Origin: an uncultured Eubacteriales bacterium
GTDB lineage: Bacteria; Bacillota; Clostridia; Oscillospirales; CAG-272
Direction: 5' to 3'
NCBI GenBank assembly: GCA_948467545.1
Contig: CAOKER010000014.1
Location: 1 to 64,000 of the forward strand
DNA length: 64,000 nt
A program made the position numbers and the translations under genes. A model generated the notes under the pieces. It did no database searches. It had not been told where the DNA came from and saw only the letters and a program-made list of their open reading frames with translations. This document shows, piece after piece, positions 53,777-63,680 of this stretch (its first letter is position 1; every line of letters starts with the position of its first letter).

Positions 53777-55363
53777 ATGTCGGATGGAAATAAAAAGATA
53801 AATTTCACGGGCTTTTCTATCGCAGCCTTTTTTATCGCGATAGGGTTTGCCGCGGTACAGGTGCTTCTTGCTCTTAAATATTTTGAAACGGATGTGCTGT
53901 TTTTTAAGAACGGGGCACAGCTGCCGAAATATTTTTATTTTGCTGTGACCGCTGTGACAGCCGCGTATCTTGTCATTGGAGTGATTCTCGGTAAAAAGTG
54001 CGGGGGCGAGATTGTGAAAAAATCCCGTCTGACCGCCTTGTCGATATATCTCGGGCTTATATGCGGATTTGTTTTGATAGCGGCAGACGTTATGTTTGTG
54101 CTTAGAATTGCCCGCGGAGAAGAAGTAATTCTGTTTAATTCTGTTTCTGACATTGTTACCGTACTTTTTATTATTGTATCTGTCCCTGCGGCGGCATATT
54201 TTATTGTGGTATCCTTTGAAAACGGAGCGGGCAGCACCGCGGCATCCGTGCTCGGCATGTTTGCGGTGGTTTGGACAGCGCTTCTGCTTTTCAGGCTGTA
54301 TTTTACTATGGATACGGCGCTTACAAGTCCCGTAAGAATATTAAATCAGATTGTTCCGATGACGATTATGTTTTATTTAATACAGGAAATTCGGTATCGG
54401 CTTGGCTGTGAGCGTCCTGCACTTTTCAGGACGTTTTCGGCAATCGCAATGCTCATTATATATGTTACGGCTGCGTTATTCATAACGTCCGCCGTTATGA
54501 ATAATGGAATGGGTACAGATTCAAATCTGATGTTTAAGCTGACGGAGGCATGCATCGGACTTTACATTACCGTAAATACCTTTTGTCTGCCGTCATCGGT
54601 GAAGTATGTCGGCAAAAAATTCGCGGATGAAAAAAATGCGGTAAAGGAAAGACGCAGGCAGCGCGAGGAAAATGAGGCGGATGAATACTTAAACGAGCTT
54701 ATTGAGGACAAGGAGACATTGGATTACAATGCGTTTTTGGGGTCGTCCTCTTACGGTGCGGAAAAATCCGCGGAAGCCGAAGAGCTGGAACATGCGGAGG
54801 AGAACGAAAACAGCGGCGGTTTGAATCGGTATAATGATATTAAAGAAAATTCGGAAATTTTGAACAGAGATAACATAAAGCTTAATTTCGCTTCCGGGGA
54901 CAATACGGAAACGGATGACATAACTTTTTATCACTCCTCTTCACTGTCCGCGTCCGCTGAAAACGAATTTACGGGCGGTTTTGAAAGCGGTGAATTTTCC
55001 GTCCCGAAAGCTGAGAAAAAAATTCCGGAAATTGTTTCGCGCGGCTTCTGTTTGGCGGATAATGAAGAAAAAGATAATGACGTGAAAGATAGTTACGTGA
55101 AAAATGGTGATGTGAAAGATAATGAAAGAAAAAATAATAAAAAGAAAGACGGCTCTGCTCCGTCCGGAAAGGCTGACACAGACCCGGAGGGGAACATGGA
55201 CGATAACGGAAACATGTTTTCTTTTCTGCGCGGAGAACGAGTTTCGGGGGATTTCGGAGGGACCGACAAGGACAAAAAGGCTGACGAAAATAGGAATGTG
55301 AACGACGAAGATTCGTTTGACACCGTAAGCGATATGGACTACGAAGACGATACGGAGCAATGA
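53777..55363 (+). CDS. Multi-spanning membrane protein with a charged repetitive tail
   Basis: About 528 residues. Residues 10-290 hold about seven membrane helices (FSIAAFFIAIGFAAVQVLLA, and so on). The remaining 240 residues are cytoplasmic, highly charged and repetitive (DNDVKDSYVKNGDVKDNERKNN, NVNDEDSFDT). It is not a family I recognise. It is 30 bp upstream of mnmG and probably cotranscribed. The alternative start is the ATG at 53765. Confidence 0.6.
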   Translation: MSDGNKKINFTGFSIAAFFIAIGFAAVQVLLALKYFETDVLFFKNGAQLPKYFYFAVTAVTAAYLVIGVILGKKCGGEIVKKSRLTALSIYLGLICGFVLIAADVMFVLRIARGEEVILFNSVSDIVTVLFIIVSVPAAAYFIVVSFENGAGSTAASVLGMFAVVWTALLLFRLYFTMDTALTSPVRILNQIVPMTIMFYLIQEIRYRLGCERPALFRTFSAIAMLIIYVTAALFITSAVMNNGMGTDSNLMFKLTEACIGLYITVNTFCLPSSVKYVGKKFADEKNAVKERRRQREENEADEYLNELIEDKETLDYNAFLGSSSYGAEKSAEAEELEHAEENENSGGLNRYNDIKENSEILNRDNIKLNFASGDNTETDDITFYHSSSLSASAENEFTGGFESGEFSVPKAEKKIPEIVSRGFCLADNEEKDNDVKDSYVKNGDVKDNERKNNKKKDGSAPSGKADTDPEGNMDDNGNMFSFLRGERVSGDFGGTDKDKKADENRNVNDEDSFDTVSDMDYEDDTEQ

Positions 55364-55393
55364 CTGCCGTAATGAAAGGAATTGAAATTTATT

Positions 55394-57310
55394 ATGATAT
55401 ATTCAGCAGGTGAGGCGGATGTGGCGGTTATCGGCGCCGGACATGCGGGAATAGAGGCTTCGCTCGCCTGCGCCAGGATGGGGCTTGATACGCTTCTTTT
55501 TACAATCAATCTTGACGGGGTGGGAAATATGCCGTGTAATCCTTCGATAGGCGGTACGGGCAAGGGACACCTTGTGTTTGAAATAGACTCGCTCGGCGGC
55601 GAAATGGGAGCCGCTGCGGATAAGGTGACAATGCAGAGCCGTATGCTCAACCGAAGCAAGGGATCTGCAGTTCATTCAAAACGTGTACAGGCCGACAGGC
55701 GGATGTATCATTCAATAATGAAAGAAACTGTTGAAAAACAGGAAAACCTCAGTCTTATTCAGGCTGAGGTCGTTGATTTTACTGTGTCTGACGGAAGACT
55801 GAGATCTGTAATTACAAAATTCGGGGCCGAATGGACTGTAAAGGCTGCAATCGTCTGTACGGGTACATATCTTCGCGGCAAGGTCATAGTTGGCGATGTT
55901 ATGTATGATTCCGGTCCGGACGGAATGCTTCCCGCAAGAGGTCTTGAGAGCGCGCTTCAGCGTGAGGGAATTTCTTTGATGCGCTTTAAGACGGGAACGC
56001 CTCCCCGTGTAGCACGGGACAGTATTGATTTCTCGAAAATGGAGGTGCAGAAGGGGGATGATTATATAAAGCCCTTTTCCGCGCTGACAGATGAAACCGA
56101 GCTTAACGGCAGGGAACAGATTCCTTGTCATATCGTTTACACAAGCACGGAGACGCATAAAATTATCAGAGATAATCTTGACCGTTCGCCGCTTTTCAGC
56201 GGTAAAATTCACGGAACCGGACCTCGGTACTGTCCGTCGATAGAGGATAAAATAGTCCGTTTTGCGGATAAGGAGAGACATCAGCTGTTCGTAGAACCGA
56301 TGGGCCATGATACAAACGAGATGTATATACAGGGATTCAGCTCCTCTATGCCGGAGGATGTTCAGCGAATGATGCTGAGATCGCTTCCCGGATTTGAGAA
56401 TGCCGTTACAATGCGTCCGGCGTACGCGATTGAATATGACTGTGTTGATCCTACCCAGCTTGCGCCTACGCTTGAATTTAAAAATATAGAGGGATTGTAT
56501 GGGGCGGGCCAGTTTAACGGTTCGTCAGGCTATGAGGAGGCCGCGGCTCAGGGGTTGATAGCCGGGATTAACGCCGCGCTTAAAATAAAAGGAGAGGAGC
56601 CGCTTGTGCTGACGAGAGACAGCTCCTATATCGGAACTTTGATTGATGATCTTGTCACAAAAGGGACTGACGAGCCTTACAGGATAATGACATCACGTTC
56701 GGAATACCGTCTGCTGCTTCGTCAGGATAATGCCGACGAGCGTTTGACGGAGCTCGGCCATAGAGTCGGACTTATCGGAGAAGAGAGATACCGGCGCTTT
56801 ACTGAGCGCCGTAAAGCGGTGGAGGATGAAAAAACACGTCTTGAAAATACTATTGTTGCTCCGTGTGACACCGTAAACATGCTTCTTGAAGAACATGGGA
56901 CGGTAAGAATAAGCTCAGGAGTTACTCTTGCTTCGCTTTTAAGGCGACCTCAGCTTAACTATGAGATAATAGCTCCGATTGATTACGACCGGCCGCAGCT
57001 GCCGAAAAACGTTGCAGAGTCGGCATGGATAGAGATTAAGTACGAGGGATATATAAAAAGACAGCTTGCCGAAGCGGAGCGATTCCGTAAATATGAGAGG
57101 CGGCTTATTCCCGCCGATATAGATTATGATAAAATCGTCGGAATACGAAAGGAAGCGGCACAGAAGCTTGCAAAGATCAGGCCGGAAAATATTGGACGGG
57201 CTTCAAGAATATCGGGGGTCAGCCCTGCCGATATTTCGGTATTGATGATATGGATAAGCCAGCATGGCCGCACCGACAGAGATAAAAAAGATTTGATTGA
57301 AAAGGAATGA
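55394..57310 (+). CDS. mnmG: tRNA uridine-5-carboxymethylaminomethyl enzyme MnmG
   Basis: 638 residues. The N-terminal FAD-binding DVAVIGAGHAGIEASLACARMG, TGTYLRGKVIVGD, FKTGTPPRV, QLFVEPMGHDTNEMYIQG and GLYGAGQFNGSSGYEEAAAQG are MnmG signatures, and the C-terminal helical domain binds MnmE and tRNA. With MnmE it makes cmnm5U34 in tRNA; MnmM (13.3 kb) can act later on the same position. An upstream TTG at 55382 is too close to the ribosome binding site. rsmG overlaps its stop. Confidence 0.97.
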   Translation: MIYSAGEADVAVIGAGHAGIEASLACARMGLDTLLFTINLDGVGNMPCNPSIGGTGKGHLVFEIDSLGGEMGAAADKVTMQSRMLNRSKGSAVHSKRVQADRRMYHSIMKETVEKQENLSLIQAEVVDFTVSDGRLRSVITKFGAEWTVKAAIVCTGTYLRGKVIVGDVMYDSGPDGMLPARGLESALQREGISLMRFKTGTPPRVARDSIDFSKMEVQKGDDYIKPFSALTDETELNGREQIPCHIVYTSTETHKIIRDNLDRSPLFSGKIHGTGPRYCPSIEDKIVRFADKERHQLFVEPMGHDTNEMYIQGFSSSMPEDVQRMMLRSLPGFENAVTMRPAYAIEYDCVDPTQLAPTLEFKNIEGLYGAGQFNGSSGYEEAAAQGLIAGINAALKIKGEEPLVLTRDSSYIGTLIDDLVTKGTDEPYRIMTSRSEYRLLLRQDNADERLTELGHRVGLIGEERYRRFTERRKAVEDEKTRLENTIVAPCDTVNMLLEEHGTVRISSGVTLASLLRRPQLNYEIIAPIDYDRPQLPKNVAESAWIEIKYEGYIKRQLAEAERFRKYERRLIPADIDYDKIVGIRKEAAQKLAKIRPENIGRASRISGVSPADISVLMIWISQHGRTDRDKKDLIEKE

Positions 57311-58092
57311 TTATAATTTGTACAAACGGCTCTGGTGAGTTAAAAACGGACAAGGAAAATTTTTTGGAAAGGAGGGATTTTGAGCTTCTTTTTACTGAAA
57401 TTTTTACGAACTGCGGTTTAAAGCATTTTATATCGGAGAGGAATTTAAAATGCTTTTACGGATTGATGGAGTATATGAATACGGCAGGACGGAAAATCAA
57501 TGTTACATCAATAACCGATCCTGTCGGTATAATCTGCCGGCATTTTGCGGATTCGGTTATGACGTCCGAATTTATTCCGTACGGTGCATCTGTGATAGAC
57601 ATCGGAACTGGAGGAGGTTTCCCTTCGATTCCGCTTGCCATAGTACGTCCCGATTTAAAGATAACGGCGATAGACAGTACCGTAAAGAAAGTCAGATATG
57701 TTGAAGGCGCCGCGACGGCTTCAGGAGCTTCAAATATAACTGCGGTTTCCGGACGGGCGGAAGAGATGTGTTCGGGCGGGAAGAGGGAAAGCTACGACGC
57801 TGCGGTATCGCGCGCTGTTGCGTCCATGCCGGTGCTTTGCGAGCTTTGTATTCCTTTTGTAAGAATCGGAGGAAGCTTTATCGCCATGAAGGGACCGGCC
57901 GGAGACGCCGAGCTGTGCTCAGCACAGACGGCCATCCGCAAGCTTGGCGGAGAGCTTGCGGAGAAGAAAGAATATGTTTTGTGTGCCGCGAATGAGAAAA
58001 TAACGCACAGTATATTTATTGTCAGAAAGATATCTTCCACTCCGACATTGTATCCGCGCAATTTTTCACAAATAAACAAAAAAACTCTTTGA
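57307..58092 (+). CDS. rsmG: 16S rRNA (guanine527-N7)-methyltransferase RsmG
   Basis: 261 residues. SAM motif I is VIDIGTGGGFPSIPLAIVRPD, followed by ITAIDSTVKKVRYVEG and YDAAVSRAVASMPVLCELC, then the RsmG-typical FIAMKGPAGDAELCSA. The family's usual start may be a little downstream, as the first 20 residues (MIIICTNGSGELKTDK) look extra. It overlaps mnmG by 4 bp, as usual in Bacillota. Confidence 0.94.
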   Translation: MIIICTNGSGELKTDKENFLERRDFELLFTEIFTNCGLKHFISERNLKCFYGLMEYMNTAGRKINVTSITDPVGIICRHFADSVMTSEFIPYGASVIDIGTGGGFPSIPLAIVRPDLKITAIDSTVKKVRYVEGAATASGASNITAVSGRAEEMCSGGKRESYDAAVSRAVASMPVLCELCIPFVRIGGSFIAMKGPAGDAELCSAQTAIRKLGGELAEKKEYVLCAANEKITHSIFIVRKISSTPTLYPRNFSQINKKTL

Positions 58093-58417
58093 CTTCAAAA
58101 TAGCTTCAAATCCTGAAATCTTACGATTTCCGGGGACAAAACAAAATATTATTTGCTCCCATATTTCATGCTTGTTATCCTTATGAAAGTGTTATACTTA
58201 TATTCGCCGGGGTTGTTTCGCCGGAAGGATTATTGCTCAGCCGGATTTCCGATCCGGCAGGGCAAACTATAAACGAATGAAGAGCCGCCTTTATGAGAGC
58301 GCTTTTCGCATCGTTTTTTTCAGTGTGGATACGAATCCGTGCTGATAACACTTTATAATGGGATTTCTGCCATTATTGAATGAATATCGGAAAGTGAAAA
58401 TAGGGGAGAGTAAAAAA
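58093..58417 (+). promoter_or_regulatory. rsmG-noc gap with a possible promoter and hairpins
   Basis: TTGTTA (58173) and TATACT (58194) are spaced 15 bp apart, weaker than consensus. A hairpin CCGGAT-TTCCG-ATCCGG (58241-58257) lies in the presumed leader of noc. The in-frame ORF extension to 58358 has no ribosome binding site. Confidence 0.4.
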
Positions 58418-59371
58418 ATGAGCAGTATTGCACCCGCGGCAGAGCTTTGCGGCAGCGCCGCATTAAAAAAGCTTTTGTCGGAAACGGACGAGAGAAAAAA
58501 AGAAGCAGGCATTAGTAAAACAGCGTCGGTCAGTGATTCTCTGGACAGCGGAAAGATATTTCGCATATCCGCCGACCGTATAATACCTAACCGCGCTCAG
58601 CCGCGGAAGCTGTTTGATGAGGATGCGATCCTGCGTCTTGCGGACAGTATTCGGAGGTATGGACTTCTGCAGCCTCTTTCGGTCAGGAGACTGGGGTTCC
58701 GAGACGGAGAGCGCGGAAACTATGAAATAGTTGCGGGGGAGCGAAGATTCCGCGCGGCAACGCTTATAGGTATGGAGTACATACCGTGTATAATAATCTC
58801 AGCGGACGACCGTACGGCGGCTGAGCTTGCGCTGATAGAAAATATTCAACGTGAAGGATTGTCAATGTTTGAGCAGGCCGGCGCGATAGCGGCACTGATC
58901 GATATTTACAGTCTAACTCAGGAACAGATAGCTGCCCATCTTTCGGCGAGCCAGTCATATGTTGCAAATAAGCTGCGCCTTTTAAAACTTTCGGAACAGG
59001 AGCGCGAATTAATAACCGAGGGAAGACTGACCGAAAGACATGCGCGGGCGTGCCTGAAAATCAAGGACGGGGATATGAGAATCTCTGTTATTGAACATGT
59101 GATTGCTCATGGGCTGAATGTTTCGGCAACCGAAGAGTATATTGATCGGAAGCTGTGTATGCTGTCGGAGAAGCGCGTGCCGCAGAATGCACGGAAGCGC
59201 AAGCTTATTTTAAAGGACATGAGACTTTTTTACAATTCCATTGATAAGGCGATTGATATAGTTAAGCAGAGCGGAGCAAAGGTGTGTTCGGAACGTCATA
59301 TTGCCGATGAGTACGGAAGCGTGGAGCTTGTGATAAAAATATCGCCGCCGGATGACAGATGTGAGCTGTAA
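58418..59371 (+). CDS. noc: Nucleoid occlusion / ParB-like protein
   Basis: 317 residues from the ATG at 58418 (GGGGAGAG upstream). The ParB CTPase domain has NRAQPRKLFDEDAILRLADSIR and GERRFRAATLIGMEYIPC with ALIENIQREGLSMFEQA; the helix-turn-helix LTQEQIAAHLSASQSYVANKLRLL binds DNA. The place right after rsmG, with a second ParB gene downstream of parA, matches Noc of Bacillota. The N-terminal 45 residues are poorly conserved. Noc versus a second ParB cannot be separated by eye. Confidence 0.85.
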   Translation: MSSIAPAAELCGSAALKKLLSETDERKKEAGISKTASVSDSLDSGKIFRISADRIIPNRAQPRKLFDEDAILRLADSIRRYGLLQPLSVRRLGFRDGERGNYEIVAGERRFRAATLIGMEYIPCIIISADDRTAAELALIENIQREGLSMFEQAGAIAALIDIYSLTQEQIAAHLSASQSYVANKLRLLKLSEQERELITEGRLTERHARACLKIKDGDMRISVIEHVIAHGLNVSATEEYIDRKLCMLSEKRVPQNARKRKLILKDMRLFYNSIDKAIDIVKQSGAKVCSERHIADEYGSVELVIKISPPDDRCEL

Positions 59372-59476
59372 AAGCGGTTTGCCTTATCTGTATGAATGAC
59401 TTTGTAAGATACGGGAGCGGATTTCCTGTTTTTCGCCGAGCTTCCGATTTTACGGAATATATTTATATGTTAGTTG

Positions 59477-59505
59477 TTGACAACCAATCTTAAAATTGTT
59501 ATAAT
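59477..59505 (+). promoter_or_regulatory. Consensus promoter of parA
   Basis: TTGACA (59477-59482), a 17-bp spacer and TATAAT (59500-59505), both perfect. Another 126 bp separate it from the start codon, so the leader is long. Confidence 0.85.
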
Positions 59506-59631
59506 AAAAAATGAATGCTTGTAATTATTTTAAAATATCTTTCATGTTCTTTACGGACATGCCGTTTTGTTCATATTCTGAATGCAGACGGAAAGCTATC
59601 CCGGTATTACATATAGAAAGAGGAATTGAAT

Positions 59632-60393
59632 TTGGCAAAAATAATCGCCCTTGCTAACCAAAAAGGCGGCGTAGGCAAAACTACCTCCGCTGTCAATCTT
59701 TCGGCTTCGATCGGTTCACTTGGGAAAAAAGTATTGCTTGTTGACTCGGATCCGCAGGGAAATGCATCCAGCGGTGTCGGCATTAATAAAAAAAATATGA
59801 AGCTTTCTACATACGATGTTCTCATAAACCGTGCGGGGGCTGACAGTGTTATCACTCCTACGGTTTATGAAAATCTTTCGATAATGCCGGCAAATATTTC
59901 GCTTGCCGGGGCCGAGTTTGAGCTTGTAACGGCTGAGGACAGGGCATTCCGTCTCAAAACGGGGCTTTCTCCTATAGGAGATATGTTTGACTATATACTG
60001 ATTGACTGTCCGCCGTCTCTTGGCATTCTTACGATGAATGCCCTTGCTGCAAGCGACGGAGTGGTAATTCCGATGCAGTGTGAATATTACGCCCTTGAGG
60101 GTTTGACGCAGCTTATGGTTACGATAAAGCAGGTTAAAAGACTGTATAACCGCGGGCTTGATATTACGGGAATTCTCGTGACAATGTATAACGGCAGACT
60201 TAATCTTTCTCTACAGGTAATGGACGAGCTTAAAAAGTATTATGCAGGCAAGCTTTTTTCCACAACAATCATGCGCAATGTTCGTCTCTCCGAGGCGCCG
60301 GGCTTCGGAATGCCGGTAATGTATTTTGATAAATATTCAAAGGGCTGTCAGGCTTATCTGGATGTTGCGGAGGAATTGATAACAAGGATTTAA
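59632..60393 (+). CDS. parA: Chromosome partitioning ATPase ParA (Soj)
   Basis: 253 residues. The start is the TTG at 59632 (MAKIIALANQKGG), 8 bp after AGAGGA. The deviant Walker A KGGVGKTTSAVNLSASI, LLVDSDPQGNASSGVGI, FDYILIDCPPSLGILTMNALAAS and VRLSEAPGFGMPVMYFDKYSKG define the Soj/ParA family. It works with ParB on chromosome segregation. It has its own consensus promoter. Confidence 0.96.
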   Translation: MAKIIALANQKGGVGKTTSAVNLSASIGSLGKKVLLVDSDPQGNASSGVGINKKNMKLSTYDVLINRAGADSVITPTVYENLSIMPANISLAGAEFELVTAEDRAFRLKTGLSPIGDMFDYILIDCPPSLGILTMNALAASDGVVIPMQCEYYALEGLTQLMVTIKQVKRLYNRGLDITGILVTMYNGRLNLSLQVMDELKKYYAGKLFSTTIMRNVRLSEAPGFGMPVMYFDKYSKGCQAYLDVAEELITRI

Positions 60394-60698
60394 TTAAAAT
60401 CATAGGTTTAAGGCAATTTAAGATATAACCGAACGAAGGATGCCGCGCTTCTGCATTCGGCGGTTTCCGATTTCGTTTTCCGCTTGGGGCACAAGACTCT
60501 TTCGTGATGCCTTACGATGGGTACGGGCTCATATTAAAGCTGAAAAGCAAAAACTTGACGGCCGGCAGGCTTTGTTTTGCCGAGGATACGGCTGACATGA
60601 GGTTTTGCCGAACTTATGATAATTAATCGAGGACTGGAGGATGCGGAATTTTTTATGTTTTTCCGGTGCCGAGGCCATAAACGGCGAGGTTGTAAGCA
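60394..60698. other. parA-parB gap
   Basis: 305 bp, longer than the few bp that usually separate these genes. No promoter of good consensus, terminator or gene was recognised. No parS-like TGTTTCACGTGAAACA was seen. Confidence 0.5.
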
Positions 60699-61664
60699 GT
60701 GGAAAAATGTAGAATGGCGCTGACAACAATGGCGAAAAACAGGAATTCAGGTCTTGGACGCGGACTTGACGCAATTTTTCTTGACAATGCCGGTGAGGAA
60801 CCGAAAAGCGGAGTCACAATGCTTAGAGTATCGGAAATAGAACCGCGTCCCGATCAACCGAGAAAAAATTTTGAATCTGAGGCAATTGCGTCTCTGGCTG
60901 ATTCGATTGCGGAGAACGGAGTTTTGCAGCCGCTTCTTGTGCGGTCGGGAGAGGACGGCTTCTATCAGATAATTGCCGGTGAAAGACGCTGGAGAGCCTC
61001 TAAAATGGCAGGGCTTACAGAGGTTCCCGTTATTATAACCGAAGCGGACGATAAAAAAGCTTTTGAGCTTGCGCTGATAGAAAACATTCAGCGTGAAAAT
61101 CTCAATGCAATTGAGGAGGCTGCAGCGATCAGAGATCTTATGACAGAATACGGTCTTACGCAGGAAGAGGTTTCCGTCAGAATTTCAAGAAGCAGAAGTG
61201 CGGTCTCAAATGCGGTAAGACTGCTTGATCTTCCCGATTCTGTTATGAAAATGGTAGCGGACGGACAGCTGAGTTCCGGACATGCACGCGCCCTTTTGGG
61301 ATTAAAAAACAGAGATGATATTGTACCCGCGGCAGAGACTGTCATAGGGCGCGAAATGTCTGTACGTTCAACCGAGGAGTATGTTCGCAGTATGAACAGA
61401 GCTGCCGAATGCTGCATTCGGAACGACAGTGAAAACGAAACGGATAATTCTGTACTTCCACAGGTCAGGTATATGAAGTATCTTGAAAATAAAATTTGCG
61501 AGTCATTTGGGCATGGTGTTAAAATTGTAAATACTCCAAAAAAGAAAAAAATTGAGATCGAATATACTGACAATGATGATTTTGAGAAAATAATAAAAAA
61601 AATGTGCGGAGAATACTTTTTTGACGAGGTTGAAAAAACACCCGAGCAATCGGGAAATGTATGA
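60699..61664 (+). CDS. parB: Chromosome partitioning protein ParB (Spo0J)
   Basis: 321 residues from a GTG (GAGGTTGTAAGCA before it); ATGs at 60714 and 60729 are alternatives. It has the ParB order: GLGRGLDAIF, then the CTPase fold with PDQPRKNFESEAIASLADSI and IAGERRWRASKMAGL plus ALIENIQRENLNAIEEA, the helix-turn-helix LTQEEVSVRISRSRSAVSNAV, and a C-terminal dimerisation part ending in a Lys-rich stretch. It loads on parS and recruits condensin. Confidence 0.95.
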   Translation: MEKCRMALTTMAKNRNSGLGRGLDAIFLDNAGEEPKSGVTMLRVSEIEPRPDQPRKNFESEAIASLADSIAENGVLQPLLVRSGEDGFYQIIAGERRWRASKMAGLTEVPVIITEADDKKAFELALIENIQRENLNAIEEAAAIRDLMTEYGLTQEEVSVRISRSRSAVSNAVRLLDLPDSVMKMVADGQLSSGHARALLGLKNRDDIVPAAETVIGREMSVRSTEEYVRSMNRAAECCIRNDSENETDNSVLPQVRYMKYLENKICESFGHGVKIVNTPKKKKIEIEYTDNDDFEKIIKKMCGEYFFDEVEKTPEQSGNV

Positions 61665-61698
61665 TAATTCCGCGGACTGAGAAAGGAAAGTGCAGAAA

Positions 61699-62970
61699 AT
61701 GCTCGACATTAAATTAATAAAGGAAAAACCGGAATTTGTTAAACAGCGGCTGCTTACCCGCAATGCAGATTACAGTGCGGAAATCGACCGTATTATCGAG
61801 GCGGATATTCAGCGGCGTTCTCTTATAACGGATACCGAACAGCTTCGTGCCAAACAGAATGCTGTTTCAAAAGAAATTCCCAAGCTCAAAAAGGAAGGAA
61901 AAGATACCTCGGAAATTTTTGAGGAAATGAGAAAACTTTCCGATAAAGTTAAAGCTGACAGCGATAAAATCGATGATCTTGATTCGGAGATTGAATCTAT
62001 TCTGCTTTCAATTCCTAATTTGCCCGACGAGAGTGTGCCGATCGGCCCAGATGACGGCGCCAACGCAGAGATCAGACGCTGGGGCGAGCCGAGAAGCTTT
62101 GACTTTAACCCTCAGCCGCATTGGGATGTCGGTGCGAAGCTTGGAATTTTAGATCCGGAATCCGCCACTAAAGTAACGGGAACAAGATTCCATTTCTATC
62201 GCAGTTATGGATCAAAGCTTGAAAGAGCGGTTGTAAATTTCTATCTTGATACTCATTCCGAAAACGGATACACGGAGATATTTCCGCCGTTTATGGTCAA
62301 TCGGGATTCAATGCGCGGTACAGGACAGCTCCCGAAATTTGAAGAGGATGCTTTTAAGGTTGCGGGAACCGATTATTTTTTAATCCCTACGGCAGAGGTT
62401 CCGGTGACAAACATGCATAAGAATTCGATTTTGAGTTCGGAGGATCTTCCGATAAAATACTGTGCATATTCCGCGTGTTTCCGCGCCGAGGCGGGAAGCG
62501 CTGGGAGAGATACGAGGGGACTTATACGCCAGCATCAGTTCAATAAGGTGGAGCTTGTAAAGTTTACCGATCCGGAAAAATCCTGGGAAGAGCTGGACGC
62601 CCTTGTAGAGGACGCGCAGCGCGTTCTTAAAGGTCTGGGACTGGCTCACAGAGTTGTATGCCTGTCAACCGGAGATATGGGATTTTCTTCCGCTAAGACA
62701 TATGATATTGAAGTATGGATGCCGTCGTATAACCGTTACGTAGAAATCAGTTCGTGTTCTAACTTTGTAGATTATCAGGCGAGACGCGCCAATATAAAAT
62801 TTAAGCGCAGCTCAGGTGACAAGGCACAGTATGTACATACTTTAAACGGATCCGGAGTTGCCGTCGGAAGAACTGTGGCCGCAATTTTAGAAAATTATCA
62901 AAACGCAGACGGTACGGTTACAGTTCCACAGGCGCTTCGGAAATATACAGGCTTTGATCTGATAAAGTAG
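61699..62970 (+). CDS. serS: Seryl-tRNA synthetase
   Basis: 423 residues from the ATG at 61699 (GAAAGGA upstream; a GTG at 61690 is too close). The N-terminal coiled coil (about 30-100, [21 protein letters not shown]) binds tRNA-Ser; class II motifs follow: motif 2 with [28 protein letters not shown] and motif 3 with [24 protein letters not shown]. It charges tRNA-Ser (and selenocysteine tRNA) in the cytoplasm. No T-box is visible upstream, because the parB gene ends 35 bp before. Confidence 0.98.
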   Translation: MLDIKLIKEKPEFVKQRLLTRNADYSAEIDRIIEADIQRRSLITDTEQLRAKQNAVSKEIPKLKKEGKDTSEIFEEMRKLSDKVKADSDKIDDLDSEIESILLSIPNLPDESVPIGPDDGANAEIRRWGEPRSFDFNPQPHWDVGAKLGILDPESATKVTGTRFHFYRSYGSKLERAVVNFYLDTHSENGYTEIFPPFMVNRDSMRGTGQLPKFEEDAFKVAGTDYFLIPTAEVPVTNMHKNSILSSEDLPIKYCAYSACFRAEAGSAGRDTRGLIRQHQFNKVELVKFTDPEKSWEELDALVEDAQRVLKGLGLAHRVVCLSTGDMGFSSAKTYDIEVWMPSYNRYVEISSCSNFVDYQARRANIKFKRSSGDKAQYVHTLNGSGVAVGRTVAAILENYQNADGTVTVPQALRKYTGFDLIK

Positions 62971-63047
62971 TCTTTTATCTGCGGCAATGAGACAGCTTCT
63001 CTTTTAGTTTATTCGCGTCTTAGAATGTATCTGAAAAGGAGTAATTC

Positions 63048-63572
63048 ATGAACGGAATTATACGTACGATGAACTCGCTGACAGATTCGGCGCTTGGAAT
63101 GTTTATTGCCTCTCTTGCATTCGGAGTGTTTCTGGCGCTTCTTTTTACGCTGTTTCAGAGGTGCGTCATGAGTGCTTTCATCCGCAGATTATTTAAAGAA
63201 AAGGCATTTTCCGCGGAGGATGCAAAAACGCTCGACGAGCTTGGCATTAAAAGAAATATATTTATATTTTTTGCGCTGAAGCGCAGGGGAAGCTTGTTGA
63301 ATTCCCTCTCATCGGCAAGAGAGGAAACCGTTTTTACAGAGGATGGGAGCGGTATAACAGAGAAGAAAAAGCGGCGTGTAAAACGGAATATAAGATTACT
63401 TCATTTTTATATTCCGGATGGCAGACGTGAAAAGGCTGAGGCGCTTTTCTGCGGAAAGAATTCAAATCCGATTTTGGTGGTGCTTTCTTTTTTGCTTTTG
63501 ATTGCCGCAATGCTTCTGCTTATCAAGCTTATTCCGAATATAATTAATTTTGCTTCTGTAATGATAGGATGA
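63048..63572 (+). CDS. Hypothetical membrane protein, two helices
   Basis: 174 residues: a membrane helix at about 18-40 (MFIASLAFGVFLALLFTLF), a basic cytoplasmic stretch with RNIRLLHFYIPDGRREKAEAL, and a second helix at about 142-162 (LVVLSFLLLIAAMLLLIKLI). A ribosome binding site AAAAGGAG precedes the ATG. The family is not recognised. It is probably the first gene of an operon with the following one. Confidence 0.65.
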   Translation: MNGIIRTMNSLTDSALGMFIASLAFGVFLALLFTLFQRCVMSAFIRRLFKEKAFSAEDAKTLDELGIKRNIFIFFALKRRGSLLNSLSSAREETVFTEDGSGITEKKKRRVKRNIRLLHFYIPDGRREKAEALFCGKNSNPILVVLSFLLLIAAMLLLIKLIPNIINFASVMIG

Positions 63573-63680
63573 AAAACGTATAACGATATATCTTTGCCGA
63601 TTTGTCCGGCAGTTAAATTATTTATCTGTCTGTTGAAGCGAAGGCTGCAAAAATCAAATAAAGGAACGGTGATTAATAAA

